Assembly: GCA_038206385.1 (NCBI GenBank)
Contig: JBBRAW010000010.1
Span: forward strand, 1-55,189
Length of the DNA stretch: 55,189 nt
Reading direction: 5' to 3'
Source of the DNA: JANXSD01 sp038206385
GTDB taxonomy: Bacteria > Bacteroidota > Bacteroidia > AKYH767-A > OLB10
In this document: piece after piece, positions 28,264 through 37,351 of the stretch
How the letters are laid out: each line of letters opens with the position of its first letter
Numbering within the stretch: position 1 is the first letter of the stretch
Program-made: the position numbers and the translations under genes
Notes under the pieces: generated by a model
Seen by the model: the letters and a program-made list of their open reading frames with translations, nothing else
What the model was told of the DNA's origin: nothing
Databases searched by the model: none

Positions 28264-29292
28264 ATGTATAACCCACCGATGGTTTCCGTAGTTATGCCCG
28301 TATTTAATGGCGAAGAATACTTAAGTGAAGCCATTGAGAGTATTTTAAATCAGACTTTCGCCAATTTTGAATTTTTAATCATCAATGATGGCTCTACTGA
28401 TAAATCAAAATCTATTATTAAATCATATGCTGATAATAGGATTAGACTGATATGTCATGATAATAATTTGGGCTTAATTGATTCGTTAAACGAAGGTTTT
28501 AAAGAAGCAAAGGCTGATTTAATTGTTAGAATGGATGCGGATGATTGGGCTTTTCCAGATAGGTTAAATGTTCAGCTTAACTATTTAAATACTCACCCAG
28601 ATATTGATGTTGCAGGATCCTATTTTGAAGCTATAGAATCTAAGAAAATTTTTAAAGTGCTTTTGCATCATGATGAGATAAGAACAGGAATGTTATTTAA
28701 TTCTGAAATGGCTCACCCAACAATCATTCTTCGAAGAAAGAAATTTCTGGAGAAAAATCTCTTCTTCGATCCTGCATTTAAACATGCAGAAGATTATGAA
28801 TTGTGGATTCGCGCTGCGGCTAAATTAAAGTTTGGAAATATTCCTAAGGTACTTCTGAGTTATCGAACCCATGAAGACCAAGTTTCATACAAACATAATA
28901 ATACCCAGCTCGATTTAATGTTTAAATGCCAACTTATTCAATTTGAAAATATAGGAATTAATATTTCTTCTGATGAATCTACATTGCATTATTCAATTTT
29001 AAAATTAGATTATATATTTGAAACTGCTTATTTAGAGAAAGTTTTAAATTGGTTTAAGAAAATTTCTAATTCAAACTTAATATCAAACTATTTCGATCAG
29101 AAAGCATTAGATATAACTCTTTACAAGAAATGGATAAGTATCTCCGGACATTTATTAAGAAATAATTGCAAAGCAGGAAAAATAATATATAGCAACCATT
29201 TCAACGTATCGCAATCTGTTTATTTAAATGCTATTAGTTTTTATTTCCTAAAATCATTTATGATTTTAAAATTTGTAACTAAAATTAAATAG
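28264..29292 (+). CDS. GT2-family glycosyltransferase
   Basis: A 342-residue GT-A enzyme. The catalytic domain has VSVVMPVFNGEEYLSEAIESILNQT, LIINDGSTDKSK, LIVRMDADDWAFPDRL (D-x-D metal site) and the acceptor-side EDYELWIRAA. The C-terminal part (from about 230) is helical with no certain function. Soluble or peripheral at the cytosolic membrane face. It adds one sugar to the growing repeat; donor unknown. Confidence 0.92.
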   Translation: MYNPPMVSVVMPVFNGEEYLSEAIESILNQTFANFEFLIINDGSTDKSKSIIKSYADNRIRLICHDNNLGLIDSLNEGFKEAKADLIVRMDADDWAFPDRLNVQLNYLNTHPDIDVAGSYFEAIESKKIFKVLLHHDEIRTGMLFNSEMAHPTIILRRKKFLEKNLFFDPAFKHAEDYELWIRAAAKLKFGNIPKVLLSYRTHEDQVSYKHNNTQLDLMFKCQLIQFENIGINISSDESTLHYSILKLDYIFETAYLEKVLNWFKKISNSNLISNYFDQKALDITLYKKWISISGHLLRNNCKAGKIIYSNHFNVSQSVYLNAISFYFLKSFMILKFVTKIK

Positions 29293-29296
29293 AATC

Positions 29297-30133
29297 ATGA
29301 ACGAATTAAAAATGCATGAAAATAAGCTAGCTGTTTTGGTTTTGTCTTGTGATAAAAACTGTGATTTGTGGCCTCCTTTTTTTTCATTTTATCAAAAATA
29401 TTGGAAAGATTGTAATTACAAGGTTTACTTAGGTACAAATTTTTTAAAGTTTGAAAGCGATTTCGTTACTACAATAAATAGTAATGTAAAAAGTAATTGG
29501 TCTTCTGAATTAAAAATTATTTTAAATGGAATTCCAGAGAAAAATGTATTAATTATTCTTGAAGATTATTTCATCTACCAAAAAGTAAATACTAGTCAGG
29601 TTGAAGATGTTTTTAATACAATGCTTAAGTACAATGCTGGTTTTATGATGCTAGGATGCTTTCCCACTAAGTATAGATCTTTATGGAATTATACTATACT
29701 CTCCGATACACCTGCTTATGGTATCATTGATTCTCGATCTAATTATCTTGTAAATTTGCAAATTGGAATATGGAACAAAGCTATTCTTACTAATATTTTA
29801 GTCGAAGGTGAATCTCCTTGGGAGTTCGAATTAAAAGCTTCCAAACGATTTGCAAAAAACAATTTTCTTTCATTATGTGTTAGAGAAAATAGGAAGTTAA
29901 ATCATGTTCATGGTCCTATTGTATATCTCTGCGGTGCATTGACAAAAGGTGTAATTATGAGAGATGCTATTAGATTATGTAAAAAAGAAAATATTGAGTT
30001 TAATATAAATGGAAAAAAAGTTGAAACGTTAGAAGAGGAAATCCTTCGACGATCATATATCGCTTTACCCCTATCCATTAGAAAAGTGATTGGGTACCTA
30101 AAAGCTTCCGTGAAAAGAATTAATAGTAAATAA
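29297..30133 (+). CDS. Uncharacterised glycan-locus protein, glycosyltransferase-like
   Basis: 278 residues, no signal peptide, no membrane segment. It begins LAVLVLSCDKNCDLWPPFFSFYQKYW, then YKVYLGTN and VLIILEDYFIYQKV (an acidic E-D-x-F segment where GT-A enzymes hold their metal site), LQIGIWNKAIL and SPWEFELKASKRF. These resemble proteins in other Bacteroidota polysaccharide clusters that are annotated only as hypothetical or glycosyltransferase-like. I recognise the general look but not a named family. A GT-A-type transferase is inferred. Confidence 0.6.
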   Translation: MNELKMHENKLAVLVLSCDKNCDLWPPFFSFYQKYWKDCNYKVYLGTNFLKFESDFVTTINSNVKSNWSSELKIILNGIPEKNVLIILEDYFIYQKVNTSQVEDVFNTMLKYNAGFMMLGCFPTKYRSLWNYTILSDTPAYGIIDSRSNYLVNLQIGIWNKAILTNILVEGESPWEFELKASKRFAKNNFLSLCVRENRKLNHVHGPIVYLCGALTKGVIMRDAIRLCKKENIEFNINGKKVETLEEEILRRSYIALPLSIRKVIGYLKASVKRINSK

Positions 30134-30140
30134 TATTCCA

Positions 30141-30950
30141 ATGTTGTTAAATAAGCCCAAGATTATTCTTCTTTCATATGCCACCAAAAATTTTAGGTTT
30201 TCTCAATTTGTTTTAGCTTTTTCTGCTCGAATATTCGGAGCTAGCTCGTTTGTTTTAAAGACAAGAAAGGACCTCGAAAAGACTGATTTTTATTTGAAAA
30301 ATAAAATTATTCTTGATGAAAAGATAGGAGGAGGATTTTGGTTGTGGAAACCATATTATATCAATGAATTGCTTCATCAAATGAAAGAGAATGAAATACT
30401 TTTATATGTTGATGCAGGAATAATTATAAGAAGAAGTATAAATAAGATAATACTACTTGTGAAAATGGGTTCGCCAATAACTCTTTTTTTAAATGACGTA
30501 CCTCAATTTAAATATACAAAACGGGATGTGTTTATTTCGCTGCAATGCGATGAAGATAAATATCATACTGCGCCATTAATTCATGCCGGTATTCAATTGT
30601 ATCGAAATTGTGATATCTCTAGGGCTTTTACAAAGAAAATTCTCGATTTGTCTTGTAAAGATCGATTAATTAGCGATGATGAAAATATGCTTGGTCAACC
30701 AAATTTATATGGCTTCGAAGTTCATCGACATGATCAATCAATCATTTCATTAATCGCATTAAAAAACGGACTTACTTTGCAACTCGACCCTACACAATAT
30801 CGGACTAGTAACCAAGTTTTTAATATCTCAAATGGGTATCATAAGCCAAGTTATCAACTTTATTCTCCATGTTTTTTTGTGCACCGTCTAATCAATTTCC
30901 AATTACTATTACTTTTTAAATATCTTTTACCTAAATCTAAAAAGGAATGA
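30141..30950 (+). CDS. Uncharacterised glycosyltransferase-like protein
   Basis: 269 residues. Distinctive blocks are GGGFWLWKPYYINELL near 55-70, EILLYVDAGIII around 85-95 (position of a D-x-D-like site reduced to a single Asp) and HRHDQSIISLIALKNG near 195-210, which is like the D-Q-S block of GT32/GT8-related enzymes. There is a basic C-terminus (LLPKSKKE). Likely a GT-A transferase of the glycan locus; donor and acceptor are unknown. It ends 105 bases before the next gene, where a new promoter may lie. Confidence 0.6.
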   Translation: MLLNKPKIILLSYATKNFRFSQFVLAFSARIFGASSFVLKTRKDLEKTDFYLKNKIILDEKIGGGFWLWKPYYINELLHQMKENEILLYVDAGIIIRRSINKIILLVKMGSPITLFLNDVPQFKYTKRDVFISLQCDEDKYHTAPLIHAGIQLYRNCDISRAFTKKILDLSCKDRLISDDENMLGQPNLYGFEVHRHDQSIISLIALKNGLTLQLDPTQYRTSNQVFNISNGYHKPSYQLYSPCFFVHRLINFQLLLLFKYLLPKSKKE

Positions 30951-31026
30951 CTTGATTTCGTTCTTGTGGAATATTCTGGCCAATAGGAAACTCTTTTATT
31001 CTATTCTAGGACGTAATATAAATTAT

Positions 31027-31034
31027 TATATTTG
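31027..31034 (+). promoter_or_regulatory. Possible internal promoter in the glycan locus
   Basis: TATATTTG is an exact TAnnTTTG match in the 105-base gap before the second FkbM gene, about 22 bases from its ATG. No convincing -33 TTG is seen. It may start a second transcript within the locus. Confidence 0.4.
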
Positions 31035-31055
31035 TTGATCTATTTATAAACTAAA

Positions 31056-31853
31056 ATGTTTAAAGCTATTACTTCCCGAATTCCTGCTAATTATCTTTTT
31101 ATTTTGCAAGATATTCGTAAGCGATATTTGCCAAATTCTTTCCATTTAAAAGAGCGGCAACATGCTGAAAACAGATTGAAATTTTATAATGGATTTTTGA
31201 AAAAGGATGATATCGTTTTTGATGTTGGAGCTAATTTGGGAAATAGAGTTGAAGTTTTTTTATCTCTGCAATGCAAAGTAATTGCAATAGAACCTCAGGA
31301 AGCATGCGCTGCATTTCTTACCTGGAAATTCGGAAATAATATTACTTTGGTAAAAAAGGGAATGAGTGATCACAGTGGAGTGGAGGAGTTTTTTATTTCT
31401 GATTCACATACTATTTCATCTTTCTCAAAAGATTTTATTAATTCAGTATCAGATAGTGGTAGGTTTTCTAATAAGACATGGAAAAAAAAAGTGACTTCAG
31501 AAGTGAGTACATTGGAAAACCTTATCAAACAATATGGTAAACCTACATTTATTAAAATTGATGTCGAAGGTTATGAACCCTTTGTAATTCGTGGATTGAA
31601 ATCAGCTATTAATTGTGTATGTTTTGAATATACTGTACCTGAACTCACAGATAAATCAATGGAATGTTTGGTGCATCTAGGATCAATAGATTCTACTTAC
31701 TTGTTCAATTATTCTGCTGGAGAAACGTACGAATTCGCGTTGAAGGTATGGGTAAGTTTGGAAGAAATGAAAAAAATTGTTATTAGTAAAAAGTTTCAAT
31801 CTTCTAGCGGAGGGGATATTTATGCTAAAATTCCTAATTCATTGGCATTATAA
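31056..31853 (+). CDS. FkbM-family methyltransferase
   Basis: A 265-residue FkbM-type methyltransferase, the second in the locus. Motifs: IVFDVGANLGNRVEVFLSL (SAM motif I), VIAIEPQEACAAFL, KKGMSDHSGVEEFFIS, and TFIKIDVEGYEPFVIRGL, the family K-I-D-V-E-G-x-E block. It lacks the long N-terminal stretch of the copy at 23852, so the two are not recent duplicates. It acts presumably on a sugar hydroxyl of the exported glycan. Confidence 0.9.
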   Translation: MFKAITSRIPANYLFILQDIRKRYLPNSFHLKERQHAENRLKFYNGFLKKDDIVFDVGANLGNRVEVFLSLQCKVIAIEPQEACAAFLTWKFGNNITLVKKGMSDHSGVEEFFISDSHTISSFSKDFINSVSDSGRFSNKTWKKKVTSEVSTLENLIKQYGKPTFIKIDVEGYEPFVIRGLKSAINCVCFEYTVPELTDKSMECLVHLGSIDSTYLFNYSAGETYEFALKVWVSLEEMKKIVISKKFQSSSGGDIYAKIPNSLAL

Positions 31854-31893
31854 AATTTAGTTTTAATAATTCATGTTTCAAATTAATATCTAG

Positions 31894-32823
31894 ATGAGTT
31901 TAGAAAGTGCATGCTTAATTTGTGGAGGTAAATCTCACTGGATCGCCGATTTATCAAGAGAAAAAATTTTATCAGGTATTAGTAGTTTAATGCATGTTAC
32001 GTTTCCTCAAAATACGGTAACAACTTCATATAGCATTCAATGCTGTAATGAATGTACCTTGGAGTTCGCATGGCCAGCAATACCAGGAAATAATGAATTT
32101 TATTCCTTACTCGCATCCTTACCACATTACTATACGAATGATAGGCCAGAATATAAAGTAATCGAAAAATTTATTTTGGAAAAAAATAAACCATTACGTG
32201 TTCTTGATGTGGGATGTGGTAATGGTAGTTTTCTTGAAAAACTTCTTGATAAAAATAACTTAGAATTAGTTGGATTAGATACCACCGAACTTAGTGTTGA
32301 AGCATGTAAAGGCAAAGGGTTAACAGCTTATTGTTTGCCTATAGAAGAATTTGACGACAAGAATTTTGATGTGATTGTTTCTTTCCATTGCCTTGAACAT
32401 ATTCCAGCACCAATACCGTTTATGAGAGCAATTATGGATAGGTTAAAATCTGGTGGTACGATCATAATCGCGACCCCCTATTCGCCGTTGTCATATGAAA
32501 CGCTTTGGTATCACCCATTAAATAATCCGCCTCATCACATGTTGCGATTAAATGAAAGATCTTATAAAATGCTTGCAGATAAATTGGGTTTGGAATTAAC
32601 ATTAAAGAATTTTGGCGCAACATCTTTAAAAAGTAGAATTCGTACTGCCATGACTTACACTCTTTTTAATGATAATGTTTTGCTATCTCGAATGAAATTT
32701 ATAAAATTAATTTTAACGCACCCATTTAAGTTTATTAAAATTTTAATCAGTCAATTGAAAAGAGATCGTATTAATGGAACTGTTGCAGGCGATGATATTT
32801 TAGCAATTTTTAAAATGCAATAG
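31894..32823 (+). CDS. SAM methyltransferase with N-terminal zinc-binding motif
   Basis: 309 residues. The head contains CLICGG (7-12) and CCNECTLEFAWP near residue 50, a four-Cys arrangement like the zinc-binding N-terminus of sugar methyltransferases. The Rossmann part has VLDVGCGNGSFLEKLL (motif I), LVGLDTTELSVEACKGKG and FDVIVSFHCLEHIPAP (motif IV), then LKSGGTIIIATPYSPLSYETLWYHP. It shares this architecture with the gene at 22976. The acceptor is unknown. Confidence 0.88.
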   Translation: MSLESACLICGGKSHWIADLSREKILSGISSLMHVTFPQNTVTTSYSIQCCNECTLEFAWPAIPGNNEFYSLLASLPHYYTNDRPEYKVIEKFILEKNKPLRVLDVGCGNGSFLEKLLDKNNLELVGLDTTELSVEACKGKGLTAYCLPIEEFDDKNFDVIVSFHCLEHIPAPIPFMRAIMDRLKSGGTIIIATPYSPLSYETLWYHPLNNPPHHMLRLNERSYKMLADKLGLELTLKNFGATSLKSRIRTAMTYTLFNDNVLLSRMKFIKLILTHPFKFIKILISQLKRDRINGTVAGDDILAIFKMQ

Positions 32824-32904
32824 TATAAATAGTATTAGTAATGATTATTATAAATGATTTGAATTATTTTAAATTTCATTCTTGAAAATTGCAAACTAAA
32901 TGCT

Positions 32905-34215
32905 ATGAGTATATTAAAATCAAAATATAGGAATAGTATAATAATTTTTATTAGCTTTTTTCTTATTAGATTAATTTTCTCAATTGTAATTGGTTTTTTA
33001 AATAATTATCAACTTGAGCCAGATTCTATCGACCTTATTAGATTTAGTGATAAGGCCATTTCCGGGAATTTCAACTTTGATTACGGTAGATTTATCGCCT
33101 CTCCAGGCTTTCCAATATTTGCTGCATTCCATAAAATGGTATTTGGTAGATTTTGGAATTACATGCTCGTCTTTTCGCAAATTATTTTGTCAAGCTTAAG
33201 TGGTATTTATTTGTATGGAATTGCGAATCTTATTTTTAATGATAGAAAAGTTGCGATAATATCAACTATTATTTATGGGTTGTTTCCATTAACTTTTTGG
33301 TATGTGAATACTTTTTGCCAGGAAACTTTATTCCAAAGTTTATTTATCATCTCTATTTATCATTTAATTGCAACTTGCAAAGGTCAGAATCTTAAATCAT
33401 TATTTTTATCATCTCTTTTCTTCTCCTTCGCATATTTAACCAAATCGCATATTTTAATTTTCAGTTTGTTTGTTCCTTTAATATTATACTTTAATTTAAA
33501 ATCTCTTAAAACAGTCATATGCTATTCAATTATTTTTGCTTCTATATGCTTATGTTTTTCACTACCATATGGATTATATAATAAAAGAAAAAGTGATATT
33601 TATGTATTATCATCAAATGGAGCTGGGTTCCAATTCTATTTAGGAAATACAAATGCAGGTTATGTTTCCTTAGTTGATGTTCCTTTGAAATCATCTAATG
33701 ATTATCGAAAAATTAAAGACATTACAACTACTGCAGGATTTTTCAATGGAAATCAAAATAAATTTGATAGTATTTTGAAATTGCCACAAAGCACTAAGCA
33801 ATCTTTATTTTTTAAGGAAGGTTGCAAATGGTTGAGACAAAATCCGCAGAAAGCTATTAAAATGAAAATTTATGATATAGGTTTATTTTTAATGCCAGGT
33901 GTTTCATTTCGCCATTATGAATTTAAGCAATGGATTCTGGCACTCATTTTATCGTTTCCCATTTATTTATTGGCGTATATTGGAATAATTATCTCATTGA
34001 AAAGAAATGTAAATAAGCACTTTTATATGCTTTCCATCTTTTTGTCAATGCTTTTGTTTTCTACCGTATTTTATGTTCAAAATAGATTTAGAACAATTAC
34101 AATTGAGCCATTCTTTATTATTTATGCAAGTTATTCAATTAATCTATTTTTCCTGAAATATGTTAAAAAAATTAAATTACTAATCAACATAAATTTTTTC
34201 AGTTCTATTTTCTAG
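32905..34215 (+). CDS. GT39-like membrane glycosyltransferase
   Basis: A 436-residue integral membrane protein with about ten hydrophobic segments, organised like GT-C/PMT-type enzymes (GT39, ArnT-like) that use polyprenyl-phosphate sugars on the periplasmic side. The first periplasmic loop holds the acidic LEPDSIDLIRFSDKAISG with Asp/Glu near the expected catalytic position. FPLTFWYVNTFCQETLFQSL and YLTKSHILIFSLFVPLIL are typical. The lipid-linked donor could come from the GT2 at 19609. It might alternatively be a polymerase or ligase; the general fold is more certain than the reaction. Confidence 0.75.
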   Translation: MSILKSKYRNSIIIFISFFLIRLIFSIVIGFLNNYQLEPDSIDLIRFSDKAISGNFNFDYGRFIASPGFPIFAAFHKMVFGRFWNYMLVFSQIILSSLSGIYLYGIANLIFNDRKVAIISTIIYGLFPLTFWYVNTFCQETLFQSLFIISIYHLIATCKGQNLKSLFLSSLFFSFAYLTKSHILIFSLFVPLILYFNLKSLKTVICYSIIFASICLCFSLPYGLYNKRKSDIYVLSSNGAGFQFYLGNTNAGYVSLVDVPLKSSNDYRKIKDITTTAGFFNGNQNKFDSILKLPQSTKQSLFFKEGCKWLRQNPQKAIKMKIYDIGLFLMPGVSFRHYEFKQWILALILSFPIYLLAYIGIIISLKRNVNKHFYMLSIFLSMLLFSTVFYVQNRFRTITIEPFFIIYASYSINLFFLKYVKKIKLLININFFSSIF

Positions 34216-34294
34216 ATTGAAAAATACCTTTAGCTATCAATTAAATTTTTTTCCGAAATTTACTGAGTTTTAAAGTTCCATTTACATAAATGAG

Positions 34295-34322
34295 TTGCTT
34301 TGTTTTTAATTAATTAGATTTG
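34295..34322 (+). promoter_or_regulatory. Possible internal promoter before a GT2 gene
   Basis: TAGATTTG (34315-34322) with TTG (34295-34297) 17 bases upstream, in the 132-base gap before the GTG-started gene at 34348. It would start transcription of the last third of the locus. Confidence 0.45.
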
Positions 34323-34347
34323 TATAATAATACATATTGATATTTAA

Positions 34348-35265
34348 GTGAAAATAAGTATAATTATTCCTACCAAAGATCGGCTTGAAATATTACTGCA
34401 AACACTTCGTAAAGTACAGGATTGTTTAGATGGTATGGAAGCTGAGGTGATCGTAGTTAACGATTCTGAAACTCAAGGTGTAGATCTATTTGGATTTAGT
34501 TCGAAATTTAAAGTAGTAAGAAATCCATTATCTGGCGTTGCTTCTGCTAGAAACTATGGAGCATCCTTGGCAAAGGCGAACTTACTTTGGTTTCTCGATG
34601 ATGATATGTGGATTGATAAGGAACTTTTTAATCAAGCAATATCTCTTAATAATGAGTTCCCTAATGCAATTTTTAATTTTAATTGGGTTTATCCGCCGTA
34701 TTTAATTGAACAAATTAGAGCGATACCTTTTGGTCGTTTTCTTGAAAATATTGAGTTCATCACGATGAAAGGTTGGTGCAAAGGGACATCTTGGGACGAC
34801 ACAAAAATATTCCCTGCTAAAGGTTTAGCAGGAGCCACTCTATTAATTCCTGCTGTAGTTTATAAAAATGTGAATGGTTATGATGAAAGCTTTCCTTTAG
34901 CTGGATTTGAAGACTATGATTTCACTGTTAGGGTTCTTAAGGAAGGAATTCCTTGCTTTATAGAACCTCGTTTTACAGCTTTGCATAATGAAGTTAATAA
35001 AACTAATCTGAGAGGATTTCTAATCCGAACCTTTAATAATGCTATAACGCGAAAACATGCTGTAAGTATTGGATATACAAATCAACAAATAACTTATTCT
35101 ATCCTTAAGAAATATGGTTATAAATTGATATTATTATTGCAACCACTACTTTTAAATGTTACAGATTATTGGCCCAAAACTTCCTCATTTGACTTTATCT
35201 ATTTTCGATTATGTCAATTATTAATAGGTGCTAACATTTATAAAGGTTTTCACAAAATTAAATAG
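34348..35265 (+). CDS. GT2-family glycosyltransferase (GTG start)
   Basis: A 305-residue GT-A enzyme starting at GTG (KISIIIPTKDR); no ATG fits the conserved N-terminus. It shows VIVVNDSETQG, ASARNYGASLAKANLLWFLDDDMWIDKELF (metal-binding D-D-D) and GYDESFPLAGFEDYDFTVRV, the acceptor-side E-D motif of GT2 enzymes with the galactosyltransferase-like C-terminal block. It probably adds one sugar of the repeat unit. It follows a 132-base gap with a promoter-like element. Confidence 0.9.
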   Translation: MKISIIIPTKDRLEILLQTLRKVQDCLDGMEAEVIVVNDSETQGVDLFGFSSKFKVVRNPLSGVASARNYGASLAKANLLWFLDDDMWIDKELFNQAISLNNEFPNAIFNFNWVYPPYLIEQIRAIPFGRFLENIEFITMKGWCKGTSWDDTKIFPAKGLAGATLLIPAVVYKNVNGYDESFPLAGFEDYDFTVRVLKEGIPCFIEPRFTALHNEVNKTNLRGFLIRTFNNAITRKHAVSIGYTNQQITYSILKKYGYKLILLLQPLLLNVTDYWPKTSSFDFIYFRLCQLLIGANIYKGFHKIK

Positions 35266-35272
35266 GTGGATC

Positions 35273-36406
35273 ATGGGAAAATCATTCACATCTTCTGGTA
35301 CGTGGCTTTACGTGATATCTGATGTAAACAATAGTCAAGCGTTTGAGAATTTTTTTAAAGCAATTAGGCCGAGTAACAATGATATTCATATATTATTTCT
35401 TTATCCTTATGCTCCTGAATTGCAAATCAAATGTGATCAGTTGGGCTATAAAACTAAATGGATTAAATATAATTCCAAGAAAAGTATTCCTAAAGTATTT
35501 CTTAAAGTCTGCTATCAAATAATTCAACTTCGCCCTAAATTAATTCATAATCATTTATTCGACGCTTCTTTAATTGGTTTGTTCGCATCATGGATTTTAA
35601 AAGTGAAAATAAGAATTCATACTAGGCATCATGCTTCAATGCACCATGAATATTTTCCACATGTTGTAAAATATGATAATATGATAAATATTTTTTCTAC
35701 AAAAATTATTGCTGTTTCAGAAAATATCCGTACTATTCTTATTGAAAAGGAAAATGTGCAAAGCAAAAAAATCAAAGTAATCTACCACGGTTTTGATTTG
35801 TCAAATTTCAACAATGTTAATTCCACACGCATCATTGAACTTCAAAAAAAGTACAACATTGAAAAAAATGCGTTTGTAGTTGGAATGATTTCGCGCTACA
35901 CACATTGGAAAGGAATTCAATATGTAATTCCTGCATTTAAAAAGTTGTTAATGGAATTTCCACACTCCGTTTTGGTTCTTGCAAATGCATCTGGCGACTA
36001 TACAACAGAAATTAAATCTTTATTGAAAAATTTGCCAGTCGAAAGCTATCGAGAAATCTCTTTTGAAAAGGATAGTCCTTCTCTTTTTAAGATGTTCAAT
36101 GTATTTGTTCATGTTCCAATTGACGATCACTCCGAAGCATTTGGTCAGGTGTATGTTGAAGCTCTTGCAGCAAAATGTCCAACTATCTTTACAATTTCAG
36201 GAATTGCTAAGGAGTTTATAATTCCAGATAAAAATTCAACTGTTGTGCCATTTTGTAATTCAGAAGCAATTTACTTTGCACTTAGGAATCAGATAATTGA
36301 TCCCGCTAAAACAGAATCCCTAGTGTTAAATGGTTTCAATGATGTTCATAAACAATTTGCGATCGAAATGATGATTGATAAAACCTTAGAATGTTATGCA
36401 AACTGA
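35273..36406 (+). CDS. GT4-family glycosyltransferase
   Basis: A 377-residue GT-B retaining glycosyltransferase. The frame is open from 35228 inside the previous gene, but the ATG at 35273, 7 bases after that gene's stop and preceded by AGGTGG, is preferred. The acceptor domain shows LIHNHLFDASLIG and IRIHTRHHASMHHEYFP; the donor domain has VGMISRYTHWKGIQYVIPAF and SEAFGQVYVEALAAKCPTIF, the EX7E motif of GT4. It overlaps the next GT2 gene by 11 bases. Confidence 0.92.
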   Translation: MGKSFTSSGTWLYVISDVNNSQAFENFFKAIRPSNNDIHILFLYPYAPELQIKCDQLGYKTKWIKYNSKKSIPKVFLKVCYQIIQLRPKLIHNHLFDASLIGLFASWILKVKIRIHTRHHASMHHEYFPHVVKYDNMINIFSTKIIAVSENIRTILIEKENVQSKKIKVIYHGFDLSNFNNVNSTRIIELQKKYNIEKNAFVVGMISRYTHWKGIQYVIPAFKKLLMEFPHSVLVLANASGDYTTEIKSLLKNLPVESYREISFEKDSPSLFKMFNVFVHVPIDDHSEAFGQVYVEALAAKCPTIFTISGIAKEFIIPDKNSTVVPFCNSEAIYFALRNQIIDPAKTESLVLNGFNDVHKQFAIEMMIDKTLECYAN

Positions 36407-37295
36407 GAATTTACTTTTTTCGATTGTTGTGCCTTGTTATAACAGAGGATCTCTAATAAGCATTGCAGTGAATTCGGTGCTCTCTCAAACAATATCAAAT
36501 TGGGAACTAATAGTTGTAGATGACGGAAGTACTGATAATACGGAAGAGGTAATCAAGTGTTTTAATGATAATAGGATTCACTATCTGAAAACGGAAAACC
36601 GTGAAAGAGGTGCAGCAAGAAATTCTGGAATAAAACTTTCAAAAGGGAATTATATTGTTTTACTCGATTCAGATGATTACTTATTGCCAAATCATTTAGA
36701 GACTGTAGAATCAATTATTGTAAAAAATCCATCAATAGATTTTTTACATCTTAATTACGAATTTCGTAGTGTGTCTGGCGATTTAGTTAGGAAATCAAGT
36801 AAATTACCTAAAGTTCTTAATTCTATTTTAGTAGGAACAAATGTAATAGGATGCGCAGGTGTAGTGATGGAGAAGCAATTAGCCTTATCAAATCCTTTTT
36901 CTGAAATTCGCGGCTTATCAGGTACTGAAGATTATGAACTTTGGTTGCGTATTGCTTCCAAAATTGAATTGTATCATTTTCCTCAAGTTACAACTGTAAT
37001 GGTGGAGCATGATGGTCGAAGCATGGTTGAAACTGATATCAGTAAAATTGAACAACGAATTCTACTTTTTGTACATCTAACAAAAAACAACAAGGAAATA
37101 GCGAAATTTCTCGGATGGAAATGGAGGTACTTTTTCTCAAATCGATTTAGCTATATTTCATTACACGCTTCTTTAGATGGGAAGATACAAGTTTCATTGA
37201 AATACTGGTTAAAAGCCTTTGTGAAATTTCCTTTTTTTTGTTTCAGTACACGCTCATTTTCAATAATTAAGAATATCATAGTCAAATTTTTTTAA
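36396..37295 (+). CDS. GT2-family glycosyltransferase (paralogue A)
   Basis: 299 residues. FSIVVPCYNRGSLISIAVNS, LIVVDDGSTDNTEEV, RERGAARNSGIKLSKGNYIVLLDSDDYLLPNHL (metal site) and LSGTEDYELWLRIAS are standard GT2 blocks. It is clearly related to the gene at 39103 throughout, including the unusual C-terminal half (VEHDGRSMVETDISKIEQR against VIHDERSVIQTDELKLQLR). The two flank the AsnB-like gene. It adds a sugar in the glycan; donor unknown. Confidence 0.92.
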   Translation: MQTENLLFSIVVPCYNRGSLISIAVNSVLSQTISNWELIVVDDGSTDNTEEVIKCFNDNRIHYLKTENRERGAARNSGIKLSKGNYIVLLDSDDYLLPNHLETVESIIVKNPSIDFLHLNYEFRSVSGDLVRKSSKLPKVLNSILVGTNVIGCAGVVMEKQLALSNPFSEIRGLSGTEDYELWLRIASKIELYHFPQVTTVMVEHDGRSMVETDISKIEQRILLFVHLTKNNKEIAKFLGWKWRYFFSNRFSYISLHASLDGKIQVSLKYWLKAFVKFPFFCFSTRSFSIIKNIIVKFF

Positions 37296-37351
37296 GAATT
37301 AAAGAGGATTTTGACTAATATTGTCTTATACTAATCCGTCTAGAATTAATA

